Positions 1 through 9,817 of a stretch of 64,000 bases of DNA are shown in pieces. The translations under genes and the position numbers were made by a program. The first letter of the stretch is position 1. Each line of letters starts with the position of its first letter. This DNA is from an uncultured Christensenellaceae bacterium (GTDB lineage Bacteria > Bacillota > Clostridia > Christensenellales > CAG-314): the NCBI GenBank assembly GCA_910586625.1, contig CAJUIZ010000001.1, positions 62,001-126,000 of the forward strand. Reading direction: 5' to 3'. The notes beneath the pieces are model-generated. The model did not search any database. It saw nothing but the letters and a program-made list of their open reading frames with translations, and was not told the DNA's origin.

Positions 1-1101
1 GTATCCGTCGTCTACTTCCACGGGAGTATCCAACAGCTCGAAAACGCGTTCGCCGCCGGCAAGCGCCATAAACACCAAGTTTATTTGCTGAGCAATTTGC
101 TGAATGGGGTTGGTGATGTTACGAATATACATTAGGAAGGTCGCAATTATACCGACGAAACCCAACGGCTCGTTGGAAGAAATCGCTATAAACGCACCGG
201 AGATAGCTATAGCGGCATAAAAGAAGTGCGACACGTTGTTCATTATGGGACCCATTATGTTAGCGTAACCGTTGGCTTTGCCGGACACTTCCTGCCAATG
301 CGAATTTATAACGTCAAACGCAGAAACGGCGGCTTGTTCGTGATTGAAAGCTTTGACGACCTTTTGCCCTTCCACCAATTCTTCTATATAACCGTTAAGC
401 TTGCCAACCGCCTGTTGCTGCGCTACAAAGTTCTTTTGCGACTTGCCGCCGATAAACTTGACGATAACAAGCATAACGACGAGCATACACACCATAATAA
501 GAGCAAGAATCCAGTTGAGCACGAACATCATTGTGAAAACGCCCAATATTGTCATAACGCTGCTTATCATTTGCGGAATGCACCGAGCGATAAATTCGTT
601 CATAACATCGACATCGTTGGTAAAGCGCGTCATCAATTCGCCGTGCGTAGTCGTATCGAATACCTTGATGGGCAGCTTCTGCATATGACTGAACAGCTCG
701 TTACGCATAGTCGTCATAGTCGTGGTAGAAATAGCTACAAGCAAACGGTTGCACATATAATTGGCGAGTAAGCTCAACACGTAAACCGACGCTATGGTAC
801 AGACCAATATGGTTAAATATTGAATTTTACCCGCAACGCCTTGGAACACCAATGCGTCTAACTGCGCGATACCCGTAAGAGCCAAGTCGTCCGACGGCTT
901 GACTGCGGCAAGCCCGTTAAGCAGCGGAGCGAGAATAGCCGTGCCCGCAATGTTGGCGAAAGCCGATATCAATATACCTATGATTGCCAATACCATTTTA
1001 CCGCGGTGCGGCTTGAGATACTTGATAAGACGGAACATTGTTCCCTTGATATTTTTAGGCTTTTGCGCGCCCATTCCGCGCTTTCCCATAGGTTTAGGCA
1101 T
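1..1101 (-). CDS. ABC exporter half-transporter, permease part (partial, 3' end outside window)
   Basis: The first 367 codons of a membrane-spanning ABC half-transporter are open to the window edge. The translation has the six-helix type I exporter permease fold with the family's coupling-helix features, for example an intracellular stretch reading EELVEGQKVVKAFNHE and a segment near the edge reading GGERVFELLDTPVEVDDG that normally sits just before the nucleotide-binding domain. The ATPase domain itself lies outside the window. The start ATG at 1101 overlaps the upstream ABC gene by 8 bases and has a strong AAGGGGGTGA Shine-Dalgarno sequence inside that gene's last codons, so the two are translationally coupled. 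With the upstream partner it should form a heterodimeric exporter of the BmrCD / TM287-288 type for drugs or peptides. The substrate cannot be told. Confidence 0.88.
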   Translation of the reverse strand, partial: MPKPMGKRGMGAQKPKNIKGTMFRLIKYLKPHRGKMVLAIIGILISAFANIAGTAILAPLLNGLAAVKPSDDLALTGIAQLDALVFQGVAGKIQYLTILVCTIASVYVLSLLANYMCNRLLVAISTTTMTTMRNELFSHMQKLPIKVFDTTTHGELMTRFTNDVDVMNEFIARCIPQMISSVMTILGVFTMMFVLNWILALIMVCMLVVMLVIVKFIGGKSQKNFVAQQQAVGKLNGYIEELVEGQKVVKAFNHEQAAVSAFDVINSHWQEVSGKANGYANIMGPIMNNVSHFFYAAIAISGAFIAISSNEPLGFVGIIATFLMYIRNITNPIQQIAQQINLVFMALAGGERVFELLDTPVEVDDGY

Positions 1102-2935
1102 TACTTTCACCCCCTTGCTCGGCGGCGGCTTTTTGCTGAGAATTGTACACTTCCTGATAAATAGAACAGGTTTCGATCAGCTGCTCGTGCGTGCCTACGG
1201 CATTGATTTTACCGTCGTCCAGCACTACTATTTTGTCGCAATTTTCCACCGAAGAAATACGCTGCGCAATAATTATCGTCGTCATATCCTTCGCCGTTTC
1301 TTTAAGTCCTTGACGTATGCTCGCGTCCGTAGCCGTATCAACCGCGCTTGTGGAATCGTCCAAAATCATTATCTTTGGCTTTTTGAGCAACGCGCGCGCG
1401 ATACACAAGCGTTGCTTTTGTCCGCCGGAAACATTGACGCCGCCCTGACCCAAATCCGTTTCGTAGCCGTCCGGGAAGGACATTATAAAGTCGTGCGCGC
1501 AAGCCGCCTTGCAGGCTCGCTCTATTTCTTCCTGCGTGGCATCCTTGTTACCCCACAGAAGATTTTCGCGAATGGTTCCGCTGAACAAAACGTTCTTTTG
1601 CAGTACCATAGATACGCCTTCGCGAAGATTGTACAGCGAATAATCGCGAACATTAGTACCGTCCACAAGCACTTCTCCGTCCAAAACATCGTAAAAACGG
1701 GGAATAAGCTGCACCAAACTGGTTTTGCCGTCGCCCGTGCCGCCGATGACTCCTACAGTTTCGCCCGACTTAATACTGAGATTGATACCTTCGAGAGTTA
1801 AATTGTCGGCATTGTTGGAATAGGAGAAATTGACGTTTACAAAATCTATCGCGCCGCTTTCCACCAATTTGTCGCTGTCGCCGTCAATGATATCGGGAGT
1901 TGTTTCCAACACTTCGTACAAACGATCTATACTGGCTCTGCTCATTACAAGCTGTACCGCTATGAAGCATATCATCATAACGGACATTAGTATCTGCGTA
2001 CAGTAGCTCATCATTGCAGACAGCGTCCCCGCTTGAATACGGCCGTTTGCAATGTCCGTTCCGCCTATAACAAGCAACGCAATAATTGCGCCGTACATAA
2101 TGACGGACACAAGCGGATTCATAAGCACCATTAACTTTTCAGCCTTTAACTGCGATTTGCGCACTTCTTCCGTTTGCTCGCGGTACTTAGCTTCTTCGTA
2201 ATCTTCGCGAACGAACGCTTTGACTACGCGAATTGCAACCAAATCTTCCTGAACGTCCGCATTCATCTTATCGTACTTTTTGAGCATTTGCTTGAACAGC
2301 GGATGAACCCTTGTGGCAAGGAAGCCCATAACCAGACCCAATAGCGGCACGGCAACCAAGAATATCCAAGCAAGATTAGGAGAATTGATAATCGCCATTA
2401 TCGCGGAAAATATCAACATTGCAGGCGCGCGGATAACCGTGCGGATAATCATCATAAATGATTGCTGCGCATTGTTCACGTCCGTAGTGGAACGTGTAAC
2501 AAGACTGGCGGTAGAAAACTTGTCTACGTTTGCAAATGAAAAATCCTGTATTTTAGCAAACAGGTTCGCGCGCATATTCTTGGAGAAACCCGCGCCTGCG
2601 GTCGCCGCAAGTCTACCAGCAAACGTGCCGAAAGTCAGCGACAGTACCGCGGATATGATCATAAGCACTCCGTACGTAATTACGGTATTGGTAAGAACGT
2701 CGGACGCAATCGAGCTTCCTTCGTTAAGAGTTACGATTTTGAACGCAGACCAATCGAGATAAATCAGCTTATCTTTGAGTAATTCGCCCTGCGAATACAA
2801 CTGCATAGTGTTGAGTATCGTGGACATTAGCAACGGAAGCACTACTTCCAATGCCGTTTCCAGCAATACCAGCAGCACAGTAAGCACGGATTGTTTCTCG
2901 TAACCTTTCGCTCCTTTTAACAGTTTTTTAATCAT
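1094..2935 (-). CDS. ABC exporter half-transporter with degenerate ATP site
   Basis: This is a 613-residue fused permease/ATPase. Six membrane helices occupy about residues 15-325 and the nucleotide-binding domain about 360-600. The Walker A motif GGTGDGKT is at 398-405, the signature VSGGQ at 502-506 and the Walker B at 522-527. The residue after the Walker B aspartate is Asp (LDDS) instead of the catalytic Glu, and the H-loop His is replaced by Gln (AQR, about 558). That pair of changes is what is known from the non-hydrolysing site of heterodimeric exporters such as TM287 or BmrC, so this is inferred to be the degenerate-site subunit and the downstream gene the active-site subunit. A possible promoter lies at 2977-3005; the Shine-Dalgarno sequence is only AGGT. 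Confidence 0.93.
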   Translation of the reverse strand: MIKKLLKGAKGYEKQSVLTVLLVLLETALEVVLPLLMSTILNTMQLYSQGELLKDKLIYLDWSAFKIVTLNEGSSIASDVLTNTVITYGVLMIISAVLSLTFGTFAGRLAATAGAGFSKNMRANLFAKIQDFSFANVDKFSTASLVTRSTTDVNNAQQSFMMIIRTVIRAPAMLIFSAIMAIINSPNLAWIFLVAVPLLGLVMGFLATRVHPLFKQMLKKYDKMNADVQEDLVAIRVVKAFVREDYEEAKYREQTEEVRKSQLKAEKLMVLMNPLVSVIMYGAIIALLVIGGTDIANGRIQAGTLSAMMSYCTQILMSVMMICFIAVQLVMSRASIDRLYEVLETTPDIIDGDSDKLVESGAIDFVNVNFSYSNNADNLTLEGINLSIKSGETVGVIGGTGDGKTSLVQLIPRFYDVLDGEVLVDGTNVRDYSLYNLREGVSMVLQKNVLFSGTIRENLLWGNKDATQEEIERACKAACAHDFIMSFPDGYETDLGQGGVNVSGGQKQRLCIARALLKKPKIMILDDSTSAVDTATDASIRQGLKETAKDMTTIIIAQRISSVENCDKIVVLDDGKINAVGTHEQLIETCSIYQEVYNSQQKAAAEQGGESNA

Positions 2936-2976
2936 ATTATTACCTAAAATCTTTTCTGTCTTAAATTATACAAGTT

Positions 2977-3005
2977 ATTATATACTATTATTTATTTAAT
3001 GGAAA
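2977..3005 (-). promoter_or_regulatory. Putative sigma-A promoter of ABC exporter operon
   Basis: TTTCCA at 3000-3005 and TATAAT at 2977-2982 are separated by 17 bases. A second TATAAT at 2965-2970 has no -35 at the right distance. The surrounding 120 bases are very AT-rich and hold nothing else. Confidence 0.5.
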
Positions 3006-3054
3006 CTGAATTGCGCGGTAGTATCGGACTTTTTTTGTCGGAAATAAAATATAA

Positions 3055-3090
3055 ACGCTTGGCGGACGCGTAATACTGTCCGCCAAGCGT
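3055..3090 (-). terminator. Intrinsic terminator of the MacB-like ABC gene
   Basis: A perfect 13-bp inverted repeat (acgcttggcggac, loop of 10) is followed on the minus strand by a T-rich run (TTTATATTTTATTT). It lies 28 bases past the stop codon of the upstream gene. Confidence 0.9.
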
Positions 3091-3117
3091 TAGACCGAAT
3101 AAAAGCTTAGACAAAAA

Positions 3118-6009
3118 TTATTCCGTACGCAAACTTTCGACGGGATCCTTCTTTGCCGCAAGCGACGCAGGGATAAGCCCGGATATAAGCGTAAGACCTA
3201 TGCTCACGGCAATCATTATAATTGCGGAGACTACGGGCAGCGCCGCAATAGTGTATATACCGAACAAGCTGCCAAGTATCAGATTTATTATTCCTGATAT
3301 TCCGTAAGTAACCGCTATACCTATAAGTCCCGATATACCGCCGATAATGAAGGTTTCAGCATTGAACAAACGGGAAACGTCCCGTTTACGTCCGCCGAGC
3401 GAACGTATAACGCCTATTTCCTTGATACGTTCGATTACCGACACATAAGTAATTATCGCTATCATTACCGTGGATACTACCAATGACAATGCAGTAAAGC
3501 AAACCAACGCTATGGTAATTATGTTAATAAATTGGTTTATCAACGTAATTACAATCTCCAAGTTGTCAGTATGAGTGATTTCCGAACGCCCCTTTGTAAC
3601 AACTTCTCCTTTATCGTTCAAAACGTCGTTTTTTGGAAGTTCTACTCCGTTAACGGTTATAGTTTTGTCCGCGTTCCATTCCTTGAGATAGTCCGTTACC
3701 AAATCCTTGTCGTCGAAACTCAACGGATAAACCGCTATACGGCTCGGTAAATCTATTCCGCCCAAATGCCGCAAGGACAAGGTATATTCCGCCGCGGTAG
3801 AACCGCCGGTCATCGCGCCCATCATCGCCTTCATGGTATCTACGCTGCCTACAAAACCCAACGTTTCAACCTTTCTGTAACCGCTTGCCTGCGCAGCGTC
3901 CTTCATCACAAAGGAATAACCGTACGATACGCTGTCTTTAAGCTTTTCGTTGATTTTAATCAAAGCCGAATAATCGCCGTTTTTGAAGTCAATCAACAGC
4001 TGTATGAATTCTTTGTCGTACTGGAAGGAAAACTGATACTTATCCTTTTCGTTCAAATAGCGTACGATTTCCGAATTTTTGCCGTCCTTTAACGCTTCGT
4101 CGGCAAGCTTTGACGTGTAATAAATGCCGCTGCTCAAACAGCCGTAAGAAATGCTTTGCTTGGGACGCAAAATAGCCGTTATTTTGAGATTCTTGCCCGT
4201 CGACCAATCGTCGCTTGCAATATTATTGTAAGTAAAACGTTCGCCGTTCTTATTATACACGCTATCGTTTGGATACCAAGTAAACGTTTTACCCAAAAGA
4301 TCTTCGTAAGAAATGCTTTCACGGTAACCTTCGTGCGTTTTATCTTCTTCTGCTCGAACGGCATCGTCCACCAAATTCATAAATTCGTCCTGCGAATAGT
4401 ACCCGAACTGCGCAAGAAGCAAATCCGTAAGAGTAGTATCCTTGGATACTACTAACATTATTTCGTCCGCTTCGGTTGCAATTTTACCGTTTGTTCCCAG
4501 CATATCGTACTGAGACAAAATATAATCCGCATTGTCGGGAGCTATGCGAAAACTTTCGGTAAACATAGATATATACGCAGCGTACTGCTTATAAGCGGGC
4601 ATTTCGTTAAGCATGGCGGAATACAGAGTATTTATAGCGGACAAAGACATATTTTTGACAACGTTCTGCCCGTCTTCGCCGTACATCGTAAAATCGGTAT
4701 ACAAATTATTGGAAAGATTGATTCCGTAAGACTTGACTAAAGCCGAGTAGTATTCCTTCGGCATAGCGTTCACATATGAAACGTATTCCTTGGTGATATC
4801 GTTAGTAACGTACATAGACGCCATATCGTTTCCGCGCGCCACCAGATACTCTACTATTTTATCTACGTTAACATAGCCGTCCTTGATTGCGGGTTTTACC
4901 GCGTCCGTTACCATCATATTGTTCATAGACGTCATAATAGCGTCCATATTGATGGCTTCCTGACTTATCGTCACGGGATTGCCCGACAGCATATCGTCCT
5001 GCATTCCGCGAATATAGCCCTGCACTCCGCTGGAAACCGCCAATACCGTTGCCACGCCTATGATGCCGATCGAGCCCGCCAAGCAAACCAAAAACGTACG
5101 CCTGAATTTGGACATAAGATTTCTTGCCGACAGCTTGAATGCTCCCCAAAACGACAGCTTGGACTTTTTGTTTTTGACTTTTTTCTTCTTGGTCTTTTTC
5201 GGTTTTCCGTCGCTTGCGGTTATCGTTTCCGACTCGGCTTGCTCCACCGCATTTATACATTCTGCGGTTTGTTCCGCCATCGCTGCGCGCGCCTGTGCTT
5301 CGGCAAGCTCCTGCGCCGCAAGTTCTTCCGCGCCGAACGGATTGGTGTCGTCCACTATGTTGCCGTCCAACAGACGTATAATACGCGTGGAATACTGCTC
5401 GGCAAGCTCGGGGTTGTGCGTTACCATAATAACCAAGCGCTGTTCGGCGATTTCCTTGATAATGTCCATTATCTGCACGGACGTGGTCGTATCCAACGCT
5501 CCCGTAGGTTCGTCTGCAAGCAAAATCTCCGGTTCGTTTACAATCGCGCGCGCTATCGCTACGCGCTGACACTGTCCGCCGGACAGCTGATTGGGCTTTT
5601 TGTTATACTGACCTTGAAGTCCTACCTTGTCCAAAGCTTCGTGAGCGCGGCGAACGCGTTCCGCCTTGTCTACGCCGGAAATGGATAACGCCAACTCGAC
5701 GTTTTCGGATATAGTTTGGTGCGGAATAAGATTATAACTTTGAAACACGAAGCCTATGCTGTGATTGCGGTAGTTGTCCCAATCGCGGTCGCCGTAATTT
5801 ACTGTGCTTACGCCGTTGATAAACAACTCTCCGCTCGTGTAATGGTCTAAGCCGCCGATAATATTCAACAGCGTAGTCTTGCCGCAGCCGGACGGACCGA
5901 GAACGGAAACGAATTCGTTCCTACGAAAAGCAATATCCACGCCTTTAAGCGCGTGAACCTTGGCGTCGGCAACAACGTAATCTTTGGTAATCTGTTTTAA
6001 TTGCAACAT
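3118..6009 (-). CDS. MacB-like ABC transporter: ATPase fused to FtsX-type permease
   Basis: A 963-residue protein. The N-terminal LolD/MacB-type ATPase has Walker A GPSGCGKTT at 38-46, LSGGQ at 142-146 and Walker B ILLADE at 162-167. A lysine-rich linker near residues 270-290 leads to the FtsX permease: one helix near 310, a large extracellular domain to about 800, then three C-terminal helices. This is the mechanotransmission architecture used for lipoprotein or peptide handling and bacteriocin resistance in Gram-positives. The start was placed at MLQLKQITKDY because GGGAG lies 7-8 bases upstream; an upstream in-frame extension of 24 codons looks non-coding. It is a single gene flanked by terminators on both sides. 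Substrate unknown. Confidence 0.92.
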   Translation of the reverse strand: MLQLKQITKDYVVADAKVHALKGVDIAFRRNEFVSVLGPSGCGKTTLLNIIGGLDHYTSGELFINGVSTVNYGDRDWDNYRNHSIGFVFQSYNLIPHQTISENVELALSISGVDKAERVRRAHEALDKVGLQGQYNKKPNQLSGGQCQRVAIARAIVNEPEILLADEPTGALDTTTSVQIMDIIKEIAEQRLVIMVTHNPELAEQYSTRIIRLLDGNIVDDTNPFGAEELAAQELAEAQARAAMAEQTAECINAVEQAESETITASDGKPKKTKKKKVKNKKSKLSFWGAFKLSARNLMSKFRRTFLVCLAGSIGIIGVATVLAVSSGVQGYIRGMQDDMLSGNPVTISQEAINMDAIMTSMNNMMVTDAVKPAIKDGYVNVDKIVEYLVARGNDMASMYVTNDITKEYVSYVNAMPKEYYSALVKSYGINLSNNLYTDFTMYGEDGQNVVKNMSLSAINTLYSAMLNEMPAYKQYAAYISMFTESFRIAPDNADYILSQYDMLGTNGKIATEADEIMLVVSKDTTLTDLLLAQFGYYSQDEFMNLVDDAVRAEEDKTHEGYRESISYEDLLGKTFTWYPNDSVYNKNGERFTYNNIASDDWSTGKNLKITAILRPKQSISYGCLSSGIYYTSKLADEALKDGKNSEIVRYLNEKDKYQFSFQYDKEFIQLLIDFKNGDYSALIKINEKLKDSVSYGYSFVMKDAAQASGYRKVETLGFVGSVDTMKAMMGAMTGGSTAAEYTLSLRHLGGIDLPSRIAVYPLSFDDKDLVTDYLKEWNADKTITVNGVELPKNDVLNDKGEVVTKGRSEITHTDNLEIVITLINQFINIITIALVCFTALSLVVSTVMIAIITYVSVIERIKEIGVIRSLGGRKRDVSRLFNAETFIIGGISGLIGIAVTYGISGIINLILGSLFGIYTIAALPVVSAIIMIAVSIGLTLISGLIPASLAAKKDPVESLRTE

Positions 6010-6092
6010 AGTAATCTCCCGACAGAAATAAATATTCTGTTGATACTTATTATTATACCAAATATATGATACTTTACACAACTGAAAAACGA

Positions 6093-6117
6093 TTGAAAAT
6101 CAGCCGTTGATTTTCAA
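6093..6117 (-). terminator. Hairpin with short T run, possible second terminator after dnaE
   Basis: A perfect 10-bp inverted repeat (ttgaaaatca) with a 5-base loop is followed on the minus strand by TCGTTTTTC. It lies between the end of dnaE and the start of the MacB-like gene. Confidence 0.55.
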
Positions 6118-6147
6118 ATGTTTCTATGCAAGAATATGCAATCAAAA

Positions 6148-6178
6148 CGGACAAAAACCGCCGCGCGGTTCTTGTCCG
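6148..6178 (-). terminator. Terminator hairpin downstream of dnaE
   Basis: Stem of 7 + 6 bp with one internal mismatch around a small GC loop. T-rich sequence follows on both strands (TTTTGATT on the minus strand), so it can act in both directions. It lies about 65 bases past the dnaE stop. Confidence 0.7.
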
Positions 6179-6241
6179 AAACGTTTTATTTTGTCTAATA
6201 CCCGTAGGCGCACACATCCGAAACGGGCGGTAGGCTTACGC

Positions 6242-9200
6242 TTATTTTTCAAAGAAGATAACGTTCTTATCACCCAAAAGCAAGCTCAGCTCGTATTCGA
6301 TACCGCTGCATCTGCGAACGGTCGTTTCCATTCCGTAGGCTTTGCCTTCTATTTTGATTTTTACGGGTATATCTCCTTCGTACTGGTCGAGAACGTCCTT
6401 TATCTTGGCATACACTTCGTCGTCGCGCGACTCCATCTTCAACCATAGGGTAGTTGTTGTTGTCTGCTCCGTCACCTGTTCGTTATTTTGCTTTTCGTCG
6501 TTACGCGGGTTTATTATCTCGCGGATATTTATCTTGTAGCCGTCGCGCGATTCCACTACGTTGCCTTTTATAACAACGAAAGCATCCGCGCCGAAAAGCG
6601 TCTTATACTTCTCGTAAGTTGCGCCGTACAGAGCCACTTCGATGCTGTCGTACTTGTCTTCCATTATGCCGAAGCCCATTCGGTTGTTATCTCTGCCTAC
6701 CACCACTCGGATATCGCGAAGTATACCGCCGGTAGTAACAAAACGTTTTTTAACTTCGGGACGGACTGCCTCACCGTCTTCAGACCCGTCAGGGACGTAC
6801 GCCATAGTTTCGGACGTATTGAAGTCGAAACGGAAACGCTTTGCGATGTCGTCGTAATCGTCCAACGGAGAGCCGGTCATATACAGCCCCAACACTTCGT
6901 TTTCGAAGTTATACAGCACTTGTTTGGGAAGCTCCTTTACCTGTTCGCGTTCCGTTTTCGCCGTCGTTTTAAGCTCCGGCATCATATCGAAAATAGATAT
7001 CTGACCGGTCGAATGCTTTTTGTTGCGCTCGACTACGTCGTTAAGTTCGTCGGAATACCATTGAAGCATATCCGCGCGAGTACGGTTAAAGCAATCGAAC
7101 GCTCCGCCTTTGATGAAGTTTTCAACTAAACGTTTGTTGATAAAGCTTGCGCAGCGTTCGAACAGATCGCTCATATCGGCGAATTCGCCGCCGCGTTCGC
7201 GCTCTTCGACTATCTGCTTGACAATACCAACGCCGATATTCTTGATACCGCCCAAGCCGAAACGGATTGCTCCGTCTTCGACGTGGAATTCGTCAAGACT
7301 TTTGTTAATACATGGCGGCAGCACCTTGATACCCTGCGCCTTGGCGTACTCCATATATTTTTTTATCTGCGCTATATCCGTAATACGGTTATTCAACAGA
7401 GCGCAAATAAATTCGACGGGATAGTAATTTTTTAACCACGCGGTTTGATACGTTACGTAGGCGTAGCAGGTGGCGTGCGACTTGTTAAAGGCGTATTGAG
7501 AAAAGTCGTCCAATTGCTTATATATCTGCAAAGCAATATCTTCCGGTATGCCGTTATTTACGCAGCCGGGAACCGTTTCTACCTTTTTTGCATTTTTAAT
7601 CGCCTTCTCGTCGGTTGCGATTTTACCGTCTGCCCACGTTCCGCCGTGAACGAACAACTCGCCGAGATCCTTCATCATCTGAGCCTTTTTCTTGCTCATT
7701 GCATACCGAACGTTATCCGCGAGCGCGGTGGAAAAACCCGCAAGCTTCTTAACAAGTTGCATAACCTGCTCTTGATAAACGATACATCCGTTTGTAACGG
7801 CGAGTATTTCTTCCATAGACGGATGCAAATAATGTATCTTGGACTTGTCGAATTTGCAGTCGATATAATCGCCGATATACTGCATAGGTCCCGGACGGTA
7901 CAGACTGATACCTGCGATAATTTCTTCCAATCCGGTCGGCTTCATCTTACGCATAAGGTCGCACATTCCGCCGCTTTCAAGCTGGAATATACACATAGTG
8001 TCTCCCGAGCTTATCAGATTGAAAACGTTAAGGTCGGAGTAATCGTCCTTGGAAAAATCCACCTTGATGCCGTAATCTTCGTAAACGTAGTCGCAGGCTT
8101 TCTTGATATCCGTAAGCGTTCTGAGCCCCAAAAAGTCCATTTTAAGAAGTCCCAGTTCTTCCACTTCCACCATATTGTACTGGGTGGTTACAATGCCGCC
8201 CTTGGCAAGCGAACCGCCGTTAGTCTGCAACGGAACATGATCGGACACCTTTTCGCGACAGATAACTACGCCCGCCGCGTGCATACCCGTTTGTCTCGGC
8301 GACCCTTCGAGACGCGTTGCGATATCTATTATCTTGTGCGTTGCGGGATCGTTGTACGCTTGTATAAGCTCGTCCGATACGTATGCGTCTTCGGGCTTTT
8401 TATACGGCTTTTGTCCCAACAGATGACGTAAAGTATACTTAAATCCGTCGGGGACCATCTTGGCAAGACGGTTGGATTCCGCAATGGGAACACGCAGTAC
8501 GCGCGCTACGTCGCGTATGGCGTTCTTGGCGGCCATTGTTCCGAAGGTTACTATCTGACACACATTGTCGTTGCCGTACTTGGCGTGAACGTAATCTATG
8601 ACTTCGCCGCGTCTGTCCATACAGAAGTCAACGTCGAAATCGGGCATGGACTTACGCTCGGGATTAAGAAAACGCTCGAACATAAGATTAAAACGGAAAG
8701 GTTCTACCTCGGTAATGCCTATAAGATACGCTATTACGCTGCCGGCTCCGCTTCCGCGACCCGGCCCTACGGGAATACCGTTAGTCTTGGCGTAGTTGAT
8801 AAAGTCCCATACTATAAGATAATAGTCCACAAACCCCATACTGCATATTACGCCGTATTCGTACTCGATACGTTCGCGAATTTCATCGGTGCAGTTAGGA
8901 TACTTGACCTTTAACCCTTCTTCCAATAAGTATCTCAAATACTCGGGGGAAGTCATATTATTTGGCGGCGTGTACAAGGGCAGCAGTTTTTCTTTGCCGA
9001 AATTAACATTGCATTTTTCCGCAATTTCCAGCGTATTTTCCACCGCGTCGTATACGTTTGGGAACAGTTCCGCCATTTCGTCGTGCGTTTTAAGATAAAA
9101 TTCTTCACCCGTAAACTTCATTCTGTCCGTGTCGTCGACGTATCTGCCCATCTGCACGCACATCATTATATCCTGTATTTCGGCGTCTTCCTTGTTGAGA

Positions 9201-9817
9201 TAGTGAACGTCATTGGTTACTACGAGCTTTATATCCAATTCTCTCGCAAGATCGATAAGCTGCGGCATAACGGCGTCTTCTTCGGCTATACCGTGCTTTT
9301 GTATCTCGATATAGTAGTCTTCGCCGAACAGCTCCTTGTATTGCAGCGCAAGCTCGCGAGCATCGTCGGGACGGTCGGCAAGAAACAAACGCGGAAGCTG
9401 CCCCGCAATACACGCCGACAAACAAATAAGACCTTCGCTGTACTTTTTAAGCGTAGCGAAGTCGATACGCGGTTTGTAGTAAAATCCGTCCACCCAAGCT
9501 ATCGAATTGAGTCTGCAAAGGTTATAATAACCCGTATTATTCTTGGCAAGCAATATAAGGTGGAAATATTCCTTGTTATCGTAGCCTACCCCGTACAAGT
9601 TTTCGCACATATAAAACTCGCAACCGATAATGGGCTTGATGCCGACGGCATTGGCGGCTTTGAGAAACTTCCATGCGCAGTACATATTACCGTGGTCGGT
9701 AACGGCTATTGCAGGCATGTCGTATTCCTTGCAGCGTGCGAGCATATCGTCAATACGCGTGGCGCCGTCAAGCAAGCTGTATTCCGTATGTAAATGTAAA
9801 TGGACGAAAGGTTTCAT
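6242..9817 (-). CDS. dnaE: DNA polymerase III subunit alpha
   Basis: A 1191-residue DnaE, the replicative or lesion-bypass C-family polymerase. An N-terminal PHP domain begins HLHLH at 6-10 with TDHGN at 40-44. The polymerase core shows GPGRGSGAGS at 351-360 and the catalytic acidic motif PDFDVDF at 392-398, followed by the helix-hairpin-helix and OB-fold regions. Length fits the DnaE1/DnaE family rather than PolC, as no 3'-5' exonuclease domain is present. The ATG overlaps the whiA stop as ATGA, with AGGAGA just upstream inside whiA. It is the last gene of the operon with murB and whiA. Confidence 0.98.
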   Translation of the reverse strand: MKPFVHLHLHTEYSLLDGATRIDDMLARCKEYDMPAIAVTDHGNMYCAWKFLKAANAVGIKPIIGCEFYMCENLYGVGYDNKEYFHLILLAKNNTGYYNLCRLNSIAWVDGFYYKPRIDFATLKKYSEGLICLSACIAGQLPRLFLADRPDDARELALQYKELFGEDYYIEIQKHGIAEEDAVMPQLIDLARELDIKLVVTNDVHYLNKEDAEIQDIMMCVQMGRYVDDTDRMKFTGEEFYLKTHDEMAELFPNVYDAVENTLEIAEKCNVNFGKEKLLPLYTPPNNMTSPEYLRYLLEEGLKVKYPNCTDEIRERIEYEYGVICSMGFVDYYLIVWDFINYAKTNGIPVGPGRGSGAGSVIAYLIGITEVEPFRFNLMFERFLNPERKSMPDFDVDFCMDRRGEVIDYVHAKYGNDNVCQIVTFGTMAAKNAIRDVARVLRVPIAESNRLAKMVPDGFKYTLRHLLGQKPYKKPEDAYVSDELIQAYNDPATHKIIDIATRLEGSPRQTGMHAAGVVICREKVSDHVPLQTNGGSLAKGGIVTTQYNMVEVEELGLLKMDFLGLRTLTDIKKACDYVYEDYGIKVDFSKDDYSDLNVFNLISSGDTMCIFQLESGGMCDLMRKMKPTGLEEIIAGISLYRPGPMQYIGDYIDCKFDKSKIHYLHPSMEEILAVTNGCIVYQEQVMQLVKKLAGFSTALADNVRYAMSKKKAQMMKDLGELFVHGGTWADGKIATDEKAIKNAKKVETVPGCVNNGIPEDIALQIYKQLDDFSQYAFNKSHATCYAYVTYQTAWLKNYYPVEFICALLNNRITDIAQIKKYMEYAKAQGIKVLPPCINKSLDEFHVEDGAIRFGLGGIKNIGVGIVKQIVEERERGGEFADMSDLFERCASFINKRLVENFIKGGAFDCFNRTRADMLQWYSDELNDVVERNKKHSTGQISIFDMMPELKTTAKTEREQVKELPKQVLYNFENEVLGLYMTGSPLDDYDDIAKRFRFDFNTSETMAYVPDGSEDGEAVRPEVKKRFVTTGGILRDIRVVVGRDNNRMGFGIMEDKYDSIEVALYGATYEKYKTLFGADAFVVIKGNVVESRDGYKINIREIINPRNDEKQNNEQVTEQTTTTTLWLKMESRDDEVYAKIKDVLDQYEGDIPVKIKIEGKAYGMETTVRRCSGIEYELSLLLGDKNVIFFEK

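Noticed and set aside
9210..9425. Several other long plus-strand frames over dnaE, recD2, secA and the RND gene
   Set aside because: All are antisense or out-of-frame shadows of strongly supported genes; none shows a domain or start signal.
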